The position numbers and the translations under genes were made by a program. 53,734 bases of DNA from a virus. The notes beneath the pieces were generated by a model. It searched no databases. It was not told the DNA's origin and saw nothing but the letters and a program-made list of their open reading frames with translations. Shown here one piece after another: positions 34,474-43,492 of the stretch (positions within the stretch are counted from its first letter, which is position 1; every line of letters starts with the position of its first letter). The DNA lies in IMG/VR virus record IMGVR_UViG_3300048131_000244, positions 1 through 53,734 of that record. The stretch is one strand, 5' to 3'.

Positions 34474-34768
34474 ATATAATCAAACACAAACTTATACAAC
34501 AAGTAAAGGTAAACCTTACTATGGTACTACTAAATACCCTAGTATCCCTTTATCTTTTGATGATATCTATGTTTATGCTACTCAAGGTGATAGGTTTGAT
34601 ATTTTAGCCCAACAATATTATCAGGATTCTTCCCTTTGGTGGGTAATTTCTTCAGCTAATAGTGATTTACCTCAAAATTCTTATTATATTCCAGAAGGCC
34701 ACCAAATTAGAATCCCTCAAAACATAGCTGCTGTAATAGCAGAGTTTGAGACTCTAAATAGGTATTAA
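34466..34768 (+). CDS. gp53: Baseplate wedge protein, gp53-like, with LysM
   Basis: This 100-residue protein has a short N-terminal arm (GKPYYGTTKYPSIPLSFDDI) followed by a LysM-like domain: YATQGDRFDILAQQYYQDSS, LWWVISSANSD and IPEGHQIRIP. LysM folds bind glycan chains, but in gp53-type proteins they serve as baseplate wedge joints. T4 gp53 is longer (196). It overlaps the preceding gene and lies two bases before the hub gene. Confidence 0.75.
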   Translation: MNRYNQTQTYTTSKGKPYYGTTKYPSIPLSFDDIYVYATQGDRFDILAQQYYQDSSLWWVISSANSDLPQNSYYIPEGHQIRIPQNIAAVIAEFETLNRY

Positions 34769-34770
34769 TT

Positions 34771-37700
34771 ATGAATGGAAACATAGTAGGAGAAGAATTT
34801 GAACCATATGTGTTTGGTGAAATTGCCTTTAGACAATCTATACAAGGTAAACAATCACGGAGCAATACGGATTTAAACTATCTAAGCAATCAAAGTTCTT
34901 GGATTAAGTTAGCGTCTCCTGTTTTTATTGAAGAAGGGGGTAAAGCCCGACTTAATAGTATTTTAGCAAATCCAACGGATGTAGACAAATATCAAGGAAT
35001 GGAACTAGCAAAAAATGCAGTTTTATTTAACGGGTTATCTTCTTTACAAGGAAAAACATACACCCAAAGAGCGGGAATTGTAAAAAATAACAGCAGACTT
35101 TGGGATGCAAAAGCAGCTTATGGTTTAGGGGGAAGTGATTTTGGTCTTCAACCTATGCCCGGGATTATAGATGCTGAGGTAAGATGCTTAAATAGGGGAT
35201 CTATTAAAAAAGCTTCTATTAATATAAGAGCATATAATAAATTTCAATTTGAAATTATTGAATTATTATATCTTAGATTAGGGTATACCATGATGTTAGA
35301 ATTTGGGAACCAAAAATACCCTGATAAAGATGGAAACATCTCAGAAGTAGGAAATACTCTTATAGAAGAATTATATTTTAATAAAGGCAGTAATGGTTTA
35401 ACTCAATTAGAGGTTTTAGATGAAATCGCTGGATTAAGAGATAAATATAATGGTAATTATGATGGTTTTTTTGGTAAGGTAGTAAATTTTGATTGGACTT
35501 TTAATGAAGATGGTAGTTATAGTATTAGGATAGATTTAATTACATTAGGAGATGTAATAGAATCTCTTCAAGCAAACCCTCCTATTGAATCCTACTTTCC
35601 TGAAAATCTAGATTCAAAATCATCATTAAAAACAAAACTAATTGAAAAAAATGAATCATTAAAAGATTCTCCAATTATAAATAATGCTTCAAATGATGTT
35701 CTTAGTGCTTTTATGTATACTAGTTTATTTGATGAAGATTTATGGAAAAAATCAAGAGGAGGAGAAAATGATAGATATGCTAATTATTTTAATTTATCTA
35801 AAGAATCAGACCAAGTAGCTAAAGATAAAAGAAAAAACTACCCCACAAAAATTCTAGCTAAGTATAGCTATTACATTACATTTGAAGAGTTATTAATACA
35901 AGTAAAAAAGTATTTAATCCCTAATGTAATAGCAAAAAATAAAAAAATAGAGGAACAATTATCTATCGATAACTCTCCTAGTACTTATGTAAATTATTTC
36001 CCAAACCAAATTTCATTTGATCCTAGAGTTTGTTTAATAAAACCTAGTCTTGGGGGGGCCAATATAGGGAAAATAAAAGTACCCGATATTTTTGAAGATC
36101 TTAAAAATTATGTTGGAATTGTAGAGGAAAATGTAGTAGTTGGACAACTAATGCATGTATATCTTAATTATGATTTTATTTCCCAATGCCTTTCAACTTC
36201 AAAAAATGATGAAAAAATCTCAATTTACACTTTCTTAAAAAAGATATGTGATGGGATTAATACAGCATTAGGTGGAGTAAATCAAATTGAAGTTATAATA
36301 GATGAATCCAATAATATAATTAAATTTATTGATCAAACCCCTATCCCAGGATTAGCAGAAACCAAAAAAAGAACAGATATTGTAGATTTAGAAGTATTTG
36401 GCTATAATAATGTTAATCAAACTTCAAATTTTGTTAAAGGTATAAATTTTAATACTAATATTACCCCTGAACTAGCTTCTATGATTACCATAGGGGCAAC
36501 AGCAAAGGGATCAAATGTTAAAAATGAAGACGCTACAGCATTTTCTAAATGGAATGCAGGGTTAACAGATAGATTTAATGAAGAAATTATTGATCCTAAA
36601 ATTAAAATAGACCCATTCAACCCTGAAGATGACCCTAAAAGATGGGAAGAAGAAGCTACAAATATTTGGGAAAACAAAGCAAAACCCGTTATGCTAAAAA
36701 CTACCTATAGAAGGAATAAGGCATTTAAAGAGGTAGAAACTACTGCAACAGTCAACAATTTTTCAATAGGTAACAATTATCAAGTAGACCCTACAGATAA
36801 AAAAGAAATTAACGAGGGAGAAATAGGTGAGGGTAAAAGGATTACTAAAGAAAATTATATTATCTATTATAAAACATATGTAGAAAAAACACTAAAAGAA
36901 AAAAATGCTATTGAAGAATTTAAATTTCAAAATGAATTAACTAAAAATTATGTTTTCTATTTATCCGATTGTTTTGGTGGGGATATAAAATATAATGTTT
37001 TTACAGGTAAAAAAGAATTTCAATTAAAAGAAAATAATGAAATTACTGCACTTGATATAGTCCTCCTCAGGATTTTCAACCAACCCGCTTTTAAAGAAAC
37101 AGATGTAAAAACTGTAGGAGGGAGTGGAAAAGTAAAATATTTAACATTTGATCCCTCTTTTATCAGTAGATCTAATGGAATTTACAAACATTATTTAAAT
37201 GTTTTTTTCCATTCTAAATTTAACACAGTTGCAGAAAATCAACTACCCTCTCAACCCTCCCCACAAATTGGATTTATACCAATTAGTTTTGATATTAATT
37301 TACAAGGAATTTCTGGTATAAAAATTTATAATAAATTAAACATTAACCAAAAGTTTTTACCACCCAATTATCCTCAAGCATTAAAATTTTTAATAACTAA
37401 AGTAGACCATACAATTAGTGATAATAATTGGAGTACAAATTTAGGTACACTTTCTATCCCCAATATAGACCCTGATGATTATAAACAAATTTGGAAAGAT
37501 ATTGGGGTGGATATTAAGGATTTAGGTAGTGTATTACTTCCTGAAGACCAACGAGGTCCAAAAGCTAAAGGAAATAAATTCACAATAGAAGACCATAGAG
37601 CTCCAAAATATAGAGGTAATCCTACTTTAGGTGAAGAGAAAACTCGAATAGCTCAAACCGGTAAAGTCTTTTCTGAGATGTCTTTAGAAAAATTAATCTC

Positions 37701-38121
37701 ACAATTTCACCCTCAATTTAGAAATAGATTTGCATCTTTCTTTACTGAAATGGATGAAAAATATAAAGGATATACTATAAAAATAAATTCAATACAAAGA
37801 GACCTTGAAACATCTCAAGACCTTAAAAAAGAAAACCCCAACAATGCTGACCCAGGTTATTCAAGACATAATTATAATACAGCTGTAGATTTTAATGTAA
37901 TAACCTCTGATGGAAAAGAATTAAAAAAATCAGTAAATCGAAATGATTGGATAAACCATGGTTTTAATAAATTAGCAGCTAAGCATAATCTAGACTGGGG
38001 TGGTAATTTTGATACCTATAATGATTATGTCCATTTTGCAGCAACAGATTATGATGTTTCAAAATCAATAACAGAATTTAATTCAGGAAAAGATGTAAAT
38101 TCAATAACATTAAAAACATAA
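34771..38121 (+). CDS. Baseplate hub protein with C-terminal M15 peptidase
   Basis: This 1116-residue protein joins hub-like domains to a lytic tip. The N-terminal 270 residues include GNYDGFFGKVVNFDWTFNED and IDLITLGDVIESLQ, seen in hub proteins of related phages. Long beta-rich and linker regions follow. The last 150 residues are an M15 (D-Ala-D-Ala carboxypeptidase/VanY-like) zinc peptidase: SRHNYNTAVDF gives His1033 and Asp1040, and DWGGNF followed by YVHFAA gives His1088. This should cut peptide bridges of peptidoglycan during entry, the job done by the gp5 lysozyme in T4. Confidence 0.78.
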   Translation: MNGNIVGEEFEPYVFGEIAFRQSIQGKQSRSNTDLNYLSNQSSWIKLASPVFIEEGGKARLNSILANPTDVDKYQGMELAKNAVLFNGLSSLQGKTYTQRAGIVKNNSRLWDAKAAYGLGGSDFGLQPMPGIIDAEVRCLNRGSIKKASINIRAYNKFQFEIIELLYLRLGYTMMLEFGNQKYPDKDGNISEVGNTLIEELYFNKGSNGLTQLEVLDEIAGLRDKYNGNYDGFFGKVVNFDWTFNEDGSYSIRIDLITLGDVIESLQANPPIESYFPENLDSKSSLKTKLIEKNESLKDSPIINNASNDVLSAFMYTSLFDEDLWKKSRGGENDRYANYFNLSKESDQVAKDKRKNYPTKILAKYSYYITFEELLIQVKKYLIPNVIAKNKKIEEQLSIDNSPSTYVNYFPNQISFDPRVCLIKPSLGGANIGKIKVPDIFEDLKNYVGIVEENVVVGQLMHVYLNYDFISQCLSTSKNDEKISIYTFLKKICDGINTALGGVNQIEVIIDESNNIIKFIDQTPIPGLAETKKRTDIVDLEVFGYNNVNQTSNFVKGINFNTNITPELASMITIGATAKGSNVKNEDATAFSKWNAGLTDRFNEEIIDPKIKIDPFNPEDDPKRWEEEATNIWENKAKPVMLKTTYRRNKAFKEVETTATVNNFSIGNNYQVDPTDKKEINEGEIGEGKRITKENYIIYYKTYVEKTLKEKNAIEEFKFQNELTKNYVFYLSDCFGGDIKYNVFTGKKEFQLKENNEITALDIVLLRIFNQPAFKETDVKTVGGSGKVKYLTFDPSFISRSNGIYKHYLNVFFHSKFNTVAENQLPSQPSPQIGFIPISFDINLQGISGIKIYNKLNINQKFLPPNYPQALKFLITKVDHTISDNNWSTNLGTLSIPNIDPDDYKQIWKDIGVDIKDLGSVLLPEDQRGPKAKGNKFTIEDHRAPKYRGNPTLGEEKTRIAQTGKVFSEMSLEKLISQFHPQFRNRFASFFTEMDEKYKGYTIKINSIQRDLETSQDLKKENPNNADPGYSRHNYNTAVDFNVITSDGKELKKSVNRNDWINHGFNKLAAKHNLDWGGNFDTYNDYVHFAATDYDVSKSITEFNSGKDVNSITLKT

Positions 38122-38732
38122 TGTATATACCTAAATCCCAAATAAAAGAAAACTTATACACCAATGGTGGGGAATATGTTATTGACTCAACCAAAGAGAA
38201 CTACATAGGGTCTTATTTTATTACCTCTAAAGGATTAGCTTATACAGGTAAAAACCTAACAGACCAACCTAATAATCTTCTATCACAACAGACCTCAACA
38301 ACCAGTTATACAGAACCAAAATCCTCAGAACCTATACCCTCTAATTATTATATTAAAAATGATTTATATTATTCTGCAAAAAATATAGACTCCAGAGGTA
38401 GTGCCCCTTCACCCCCAAAACAAACTTTATCTGTACCTACAGAAAAAAATATTAAGGATGGATTCTTATATAGATACTTTGTAAAAAAAGGTAATGAGGG
38501 TAAATTTATAGAAATATCCAAATTAGAATATAATAAATTCAAAAACCAAGACAATACAGTTCAATGGCAACTATATACCCCAATAAAAATACAATGGGAT
38601 ATACAAGGCGATAGAGAACAAGTATATAATGGCAATAAAACAGTTGTATCCTTAGCTGAACAAAGACAATCTGTTCCTGGGTTTACACTATTTTTTAGAG
38701 GAAAGTTTGATAAATTTTGGATAGGTAAATAA
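38121..38732 (+). CDS. Hypothetical baseplate-associated protein
   Basis: This 203-residue protein opens MYIPKSQIKENLYTNGGEYV and contains YIGSYFITSKGLAYTGKNL, a Pro/Ser-rich linker (about 50-110) and a C-terminal half with LYTPIKIQWDIQGDREQVYN. I have seen similar starts in tail regions of marine Bacteroidetes phage sequences, always unassigned. It is coupled to the hub gene (TAATG) and is last in the tail transcript before promoter P4, so a baseplate or fibre-attachment role is likely. Confidence 0.5.
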   Translation: MYIPKSQIKENLYTNGGEYVIDSTKENYIGSYFITSKGLAYTGKNLTDQPNNLLSQQTSTTSYTEPKSSEPIPSNYYIKNDLYYSAKNIDSRGSAPSPPKQTLSVPTEKNIKDGFLYRYFVKKGNEGKFIEISKLEYNKFKNQDNTVQWQLYTPIKIQWDIQGDREQVYNGNKTVVSLAEQRQSVPGFTLFFRGKFDKFWIGK

Positions 38733-38749
38733 CCTATCGTATATTTACG
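38717..38749 (+). promoter_or_regulatory. Host-type promoter P4 (TTG-N20-TATATTTACG)
   Basis: TTG at 38717-38719, 20 bases, then TATATTTACG at 38740-38749, 12 bases before the ATG at 38762. The 10-mer and spacing are identical to P2. It marks the switch from tail genes to replication genes. Confidence 0.78.
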
Positions 38750-38761
38750 GAAAAGGTTTCA

Positions 38762-40027
38762 ATGTACTGGCTAATAGAAGATTTAGAGCAGTTAAAGGTT
38801 TTTTACAATAGTGGTTTTAAAGAGGCATTTGTAGAAGTAATCCCATTTAACAATTTTGAGCACCCAACACAAAACAATGTGTCGGCTGTTTATGTTCGTC
38901 CTATAGAAGCAAGTAAAGGTTTTATGTTATGTTCAAATCATAGCGAAACATTAGGAATAGAACTAAGGCATATAGAAGAGATACTAAAAAAATTCAATAA
39001 ATTATATTGTAGAGATAAAAAAGAATTACTACATTACTTTCCATTAAAAAGCCTTTGGGACATTTCACTCCCCCCTAATACGTATATACGACCAACAACA
39101 CAAACACACGATATATTCTATAATAAACATAAGGATAACCGTGAAATTAACGTAATAATCCCCATAGTAAAGCATTATGAGATATGCGAGCGCACATATG
39201 ATGACTTGCAAGTAAATATTGGTAAAAACACAAATTATGACACATTCTTTAACAGTAAAACCTCATTGGTATTCAACGCAATCGAGAGAAATGGAATACG
39301 AGTACACAAACCCACCTTCGAAGAATACTTCCACACCATTGAAAGTGAATTTGCTTACAGTCAGTACAACTTAAAAACACTAACCACAAGACCATCAAAT
39401 AGATTTAATGGTGTAAACTATGCGGCATTAAATAAGGAAAATGGATCAAGAAAATCATTCATACCTCGAAATGAAAAATTTATTGAAATCGATATCACAG
39501 CGTATCACCCTACTATTAGTTCACACTTGGTTGATTTTGAGTTTCCCGATAGTGATATTCATAGCAGCTTTGCTAAGATGTATGGAGTGGATAGAGAAAA
39601 AGCTAAAGAGCTTACGTTCAAACAGTTATACGGAGGAGTCTTCAAAGAATATAGAGAACTACCCTTCTTTAGAAGGATACAATCTTATATTAACAACACG
39701 TGGCAGACATTCCAAAAGACGGGAGAGATTGAAACGGAAATAAGCGGATACAAATACTATAGGGATTCATTGGAGAATATGAATCCACAAAAACTATTTA
39801 ATTACATTCTCCAAAACTACGAGACTTCTCAAAACATCTTGATTCTCTGGGATATACTTAGTATATTGAGGGGGAAAAAGAGTAAGCTTGTATTATATAC
39901 ATATGATTCGTTTTTGATCGATTTAAGTGATGAGGAAAAGGATTTAGTAAAAGATGTACAAAAAATATTCGAAAATTATAAATTAAATACAAAAATTAAG
40001 TATGGAAGCAGTTATGACTTTAGATAG
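38762..40027 (+). CDS. Compact, divergent family-A-like DNA polymerase
   Basis: This 421-residue protein has the palm and fingers order of family A polymerases. Motif A is EIDITAYHPTI (Asp244), followed by DIH at 265-267. Motif B is REKAKELTFKQLYGG (Arg278, Lys282, Tyr290), which aligns with R-x3-K-x7-YG. Motif C is YTYDSFLID (Asp382). Motif A lacks the usual Glu and Arg, and motif C has YDS in place of HDE. The N-terminal 200 residues look like a reduced exonuclease-like domain without clear active acids. It is less than half the length of most Pol I proteins. A TV-Pol-like enzyme is an alternative. Confidence 0.65.
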   Translation: MYWLIEDLEQLKVFYNSGFKEAFVEVIPFNNFEHPTQNNVSAVYVRPIEASKGFMLCSNHSETLGIELRHIEEILKKFNKLYCRDKKELLHYFPLKSLWDISLPPNTYIRPTTQTHDIFYNKHKDNREINVIIPIVKHYEICERTYDDLQVNIGKNTNYDTFFNSKTSLVFNAIERNGIRVHKPTFEEYFHTIESEFAYSQYNLKTLTTRPSNRFNGVNYAALNKENGSRKSFIPRNEKFIEIDITAYHPTISSHLVDFEFPDSDIHSSFAKMYGVDREKAKELTFKQLYGGVFKEYRELPFFRRIQSYINNTWQTFQKTGEIETEISGYKYYRDSLENMNPQKLFNYILQNYETSQNILILWDILSILRGKKSKLVLYTYDSFLIDLSDEEKDLVKDVQKIFENYKLNTKIKYGSSYDFR

Positions 40028-40475
40028 AGAAATCGATACGTATGATATGAAATATGATGTTATAGTCGATTTAGAAAATTTAAAAGATTTGAATAATAAA
40101 CTTTTTTGCACTTTCACTAACTTAGAAAGCTTAGATACTTTGGTTGGTGAACTTTCTTCTAAATACAGTATTATATATAATAAAATGTTTGTTCTTGAAA
40201 TAGTTGGTAAGAATGAATATGTTGTTACGTATAATGTTGAGCAGGGGAATGTCAACGAGATCCCGGAAAACACAATCCTAGTACATAGGAAAAAGGATTC
40301 TAATACCCTTTATACTATTAATGCTTTAAATGAGTTGATCAAAAAGCTTAATGGAGGTGTAGTAGATACTAAATTCCCTATTGATTGGAATCACTATAGA
40401 AATTGTATTTTGCTAACGCAACATAATGAGCTAAATCAGCTCAATACTAAAATTCACAAGATTATTGAACTATAG
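40002..40475 (+). CDS. Conserved hypothetical protein of replication block
   Basis: This 157-residue protein starts inside the end of the polymerase gene (26-base overlap). A helical N-terminal half with EIDTYDMKYDVIVDLENL is followed by NTILVHRKKDSNTLYTINAL, LIKKLNGG and DWNHYRNCILLTQ. I recall this C-terminal pattern from small proteins encoded near replication genes of marine T4-like phages, with no known function. The shared operon suggests a polymerase accessory role, but nothing in it looks catalytic. Confidence 0.5.
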   Translation: MEAVMTLDREIDTYDMKYDVIVDLENLKDLNNKLFCTFTNLESLDTLVGELSSKYSIIYNKMFVLEIVGKNEYVVTYNVEQGNVNEIPENTILVHRKKDSNTLYTINALNELIKKLNGGVVDTKFPIDWNHYRNCILLTQHNELNQLNTKIHKIIEL

Positions 40476-40476
40476 C

Positions 40477-40509
40477 TTGGAGTTTTAAAATTAGGTTATT
40501 ATATTATCG
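40477..40509 (+). promoter_or_regulatory. Host-type promoter P5 (TTG-N20-TATATTATCG)
   Basis: TTG at 40477-40479, 20 bases, then TATATTATCG at 40500-40509, 23 bases before the ATG at 40533. It would start the long gp32-uvsX-nuclease-helicase-nrdB-nrdA transcript, which has no other promoter I can see. Confidence 0.7.
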
Positions 40510-40532
40510 TTACATAAAAATAAGTTATAAAC

Positions 40533-41366
40533 ATGGATTTAAATGCTATTAAACAGAGGCTGGATAATCTACAGTCCAAAGCTGCCCCGCAGCAAAAAAC
40601 AGATTACACAACAATTTTTTGGCGACCTACAGTAGGTAAGCAACAAGTTAGAATCGTGCCATCGGCATTTGATTCTTCATCACCATTTACAGAGTTGAAA
40701 TTTTATTATGGTATTACAAATAAAGTAATGATTTCTCCTTTAAACTTTGGTGAAAAAGATCCTATTGCAGAATTTTCCCAAAAATTGAGACAAGGAGAAT
40801 ATGATAAAGAAAATTATGTTCTTGCTAAGAAACTAGATGCCAAAAACCGAATCTTTGTTCCTGTAGTAGTACGTGGAGAAGAAGATAAAGGTGTTAGATT
40901 ATGGCAATTTGGTAAGTTGATTTATGAAGATTTACTATCAATGGCTATGGATGATGAAATCGGTGATTACACTGACATAGTTAATGGTCGTGATTTTACT
41001 TTAGAAACAGTAGGTCCAGAATCTACAGGTACTAACTACAACAAAACGTCAGTACGTCCTAGAATGAAAACTTCACCATTATCTGAAGATTCATCTCAAG
41101 TTGAAACTTGGTTAGAAACCCAACCCAACCCAAAAGAAGTATTTAAGCGTTTTACATTTGATGAAATGAAAGATGCTTTAGTTAAGTGGTTATCTCCTGA
41201 GGATAATAATGATGGAGATGCTTTCCCAACTACTACAGCAACTGATACTACTGATCGTAAAGATCTTCCATGGGAAGAAAATGGAAGTGGTAAAGGTAAC
41301 TTTTCATTAGATACTTCTAAAGTAAAAGAAAACAAGAAAGACCAATTTGATAGTATTTTTGATTAA
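40533..41366 (+). CDS. gp32: Single-stranded DNA-binding protein, gp32-like
   Basis: This 277-residue protein coats single-stranded DNA in replication and recombination. The N-terminal 20 residues form the basic cooperativity arm; the OB-fold core includes IFWRPTVGKQQVRIVPSA and FYYGITNKVMISPLNFG, then IFVPVVVRGEEDKGVRLWQF. The C-terminal tail is acidic and ends QFDSIFD, the partner-binding tip. Unlike T4 gp32, the protein has no Cys, so the zinc site of T4 is absent. It is a little shorter than T4 (301). It is the first gene behind promoter P5, and its stop overlaps the uvsX start. Confidence 0.88.
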   Translation: MDLNAIKQRLDNLQSKAAPQQKTDYTTIFWRPTVGKQQVRIVPSAFDSSSPFTELKFYYGITNKVMISPLNFGEKDPIAEFSQKLRQGEYDKENYVLAKKLDAKNRIFVPVVVRGEEDKGVRLWQFGKLIYEDLLSMAMDDEIGDYTDIVNGRDFTLETVGPESTGTNYNKTSVRPRMKTSPLSEDSSQVETWLETQPNPKEVFKRFTFDEMKDALVKWLSPEDNNDGDAFPTTTATDTTDRKDLPWEENGSGKGNFSLDTSKVKENKKDQFDSIFD

Positions 41367-42442
41367 TGGCTAGAAAAAAGAATGCTTCACTCTCGGCAGC
41401 GGTGTCTGCCGAGATCAAAAGCAAATTTGATCTTAATAAATTTAAATCATCTAAAGGTTTAGATAAAAATGTCAAATTTAAGGAACAAGAATGGATCCCA
41501 TTATCTCCAGCATTCCAAGAGGTAACAGGTGTACCCGGAATACCCATGGGGCATATTACTCTACTAAGAGGACACTCCGATACAGGTAAAACAACTGCAT
41601 TATTAGAAGGTGCTGTATCAGCACAACAAAATGGAATTTTACCTATTTTCATTATCACTGAGATGAAATGGAATTGGGAACATGCAGCACAGATGGGATT
41701 AGAGGTAAAACTAATTAAAGACCCAGATACTGGAGAAATATTAGACTATGAAGGTAATTTTATCTATGTAGATAGAGAAACACTTCATACAATTGAAGAT
41801 GTAGCTGCATTTATTATGGATCTACAGAATGAACAGAAAAAAGGTAATCTACCTTATGATTTAGCATTTTTCTGGGATTCAATTGGGTCTATTCCTTGTG
41901 CAATGTCAGTTGAAAAACTAAAGAATAATAACGAATGGAATGCTGGTGCGATGTCAACACAGTTTGGTAACACAGTAAACCAAAGTATTGTAATGTCTCG
42001 TAAAGAATCATCACCTTATACTAATACTTTAATTTGTATTAATAAAGTTTGGACTGCTAAAGCAGAATCACCTATGGGTCAACCCAAGATGATGAATAAA
42101 GGTGGTATGGCTATGTGGTATGATGCAACCTTTGTAGCAACATTCGGAAATGTATCAAATGCTGGTACATCTAAAATCAAAGCGATTAAAGGTGGTAAGC
42201 AAGTTGAATGGGGTAAAAGAACAAATTTACAAATTGATAAAAACCACGTTAATGGTATTCAATCAAGAGGTAAAATTGTAATGACATCTCATGGATTTAT
42301 CCAAGATACAGACAAGGATAAGAATGCTTATAAAACATCACATTCAGATGAATGGTCTAAGATATTAGGTGGTGGTACATTTACAATAGTAGAAGACCAA
42401 GAAGACGTAACACCAATTCAGTACGACGAGTCATCTAATTAA
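41366..42442 (+). CDS. uvsX: RecA-like recombinase, UvsX
   Basis: This 358-residue ATPase forms filaments on single-stranded DNA and drives strand exchange. Walker A is GHSDTGKTT (from residue 69) and the second strand is LAFFWDSIGSIPC. The MNKGGMAMWYDA segment is the usual UvsX region after the DNA-binding loop. The C-terminus is acidic. Length is near T4 UvsX (391). It is coupled to gp32, its functional partner. Confidence 0.92.
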   Translation: MARKKNASLSAAVSAEIKSKFDLNKFKSSKGLDKNVKFKEQEWIPLSPAFQEVTGVPGIPMGHITLLRGHSDTGKTTALLEGAVSAQQNGILPIFIITEMKWNWEHAAQMGLEVKLIKDPDTGEILDYEGNFIYVDRETLHTIEDVAAFIMDLQNEQKKGNLPYDLAFFWDSIGSIPCAMSVEKLKNNNEWNAGAMSTQFGNTVNQSIVMSRKESSPYTNTLICINKVWTAKAESPMGQPKMMNKGGMAMWYDATFVATFGNVSNAGTSKIKAIKGGKQVEWGKRTNLQIDKNHVNGIQSRGKIVMTSHGFIQDTDKDKNAYKTSHSDEWSKILGGGTFTIVEDQEDVTPIQYDESSN

Positions 42443-42451
42443 AATAAAATC

Positions 42452-43492
42452 ATGAAACATAAAGAATTATTTAACCTATTGGATTCTGTCCAAGAAGGTG
42501 AAGAATTACCTACCGCTAAAATCCATGATAAAGTACTAATATTAGATGGTTTAAATCTATTCTTTAGAAACTTTGCTATGATGAATATGGTTAATCCTGA
42601 TGGAGTCCATATTGGTGGTTTGGGTGGGTTTTTCCGTTCTTTAGGTGCTATGATTAGACAAACAAACCCTACCTCTGTTTATGTTGTATTCGATGGGGCA
42701 GGTTCTACTTCCAACCGGAAAAACCTGCTCTCCGAATATAAGGGGACAAGAAATTTACAACGTATTACCAATTGGGATGCATTTGATAATATTGAAGAAG
42801 AACATGATTCTAAAATTGATCAAATCGTTCGTATTATACAATACCTTAAATTATTACCTGTAAAAACTACTATATTAGACAAGGTTGAAGCAGATGACAT
42901 TATTGCGGTGCTAGCTGAAAAGCTAGTTGAAAAACACAACTCTACGTGTTTTATTGTATCAAGTGATAAAGATTTTCTTCAATTAGTAACCGATAAAATT
43001 ATTGTTTATAGACCAATGGAGAAAGAATATTATACTCCAAAGGCAGTAGAAGAAAAATTCGGTTTATTACCACATAATTTTATCCTACATAAAACTCTAC
43101 TAGGTGATAATTCAGATAATATTAAAGGAGTTAAAGGTTTAGGTGCAAAGGGTATATTTAAAAAATTCCCTGAATTAAAAACTCAAGAATTAACCCTTCA
43201 AGATATTTTTGATATATCTGCTAGGAAATTTAAAGACCACATTGTATATTCCCGCATAATTCAGGAACAATCCCGTATTGAAACTAATTATAAAGTAATG
43301 GACCTAAGTACTCCATTAATTGATGAAAGAGGTAAAGAACATATCAATAGATTAATTGATGAAGATTTTCCTGATTTAAATTCTGAAATGTTTATTTCAT
43401 TATACAATGAAGATAAATTAGGAGGAATGATTCGAAATTTAGAGTACTGGTTAAGAGACATTTTTGAACCATTAAAGTTATATAGTGAATGA
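42452..43492 (+). CDS. rnh: 5'-3' exonuclease/RNase H, FEN-like
   Basis: This 346-residue metal-dependent nuclease removes RNA primers and flaps. Acid clusters of the FEN/T4 RNase H active site are visible: ILDGLNLFFR (Asp32), VEADDIIA (Glu146, Asp148, Asp149) and SSDKDFLQL (Asp172, Asp174). A helix-hairpin-helix segment follows, LGDNSDNIKGVKGLGAKG, which grips the duplex. T4 RNase H is 305 residues. Its stop overlaps the helicase start by four bases. Confidence 0.85.
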   Translation: MKHKELFNLLDSVQEGEELPTAKIHDKVLILDGLNLFFRNFAMMNMVNPDGVHIGGLGGFFRSLGAMIRQTNPTSVYVVFDGAGSTSNRKNLLSEYKGTRNLQRITNWDAFDNIEEEHDSKIDQIVRIIQYLKLLPVKTTILDKVEADDIIAVLAEKLVEKHNSTCFIVSSDKDFLQLVTDKIIVYRPMEKEYYTPKAVEEKFGLLPHNFILHKTLLGDNSDNIKGVKGLGAKGIFKKFPELKTQELTLQDIFDISARKFKDHIVYSRIIQEQSRIETNYKVMDLSTPLIDERGKEHINRLIDEDFPDLNSEMFISLYNEDKLGGMIRNLEYWLRDIFEPLKLYSE

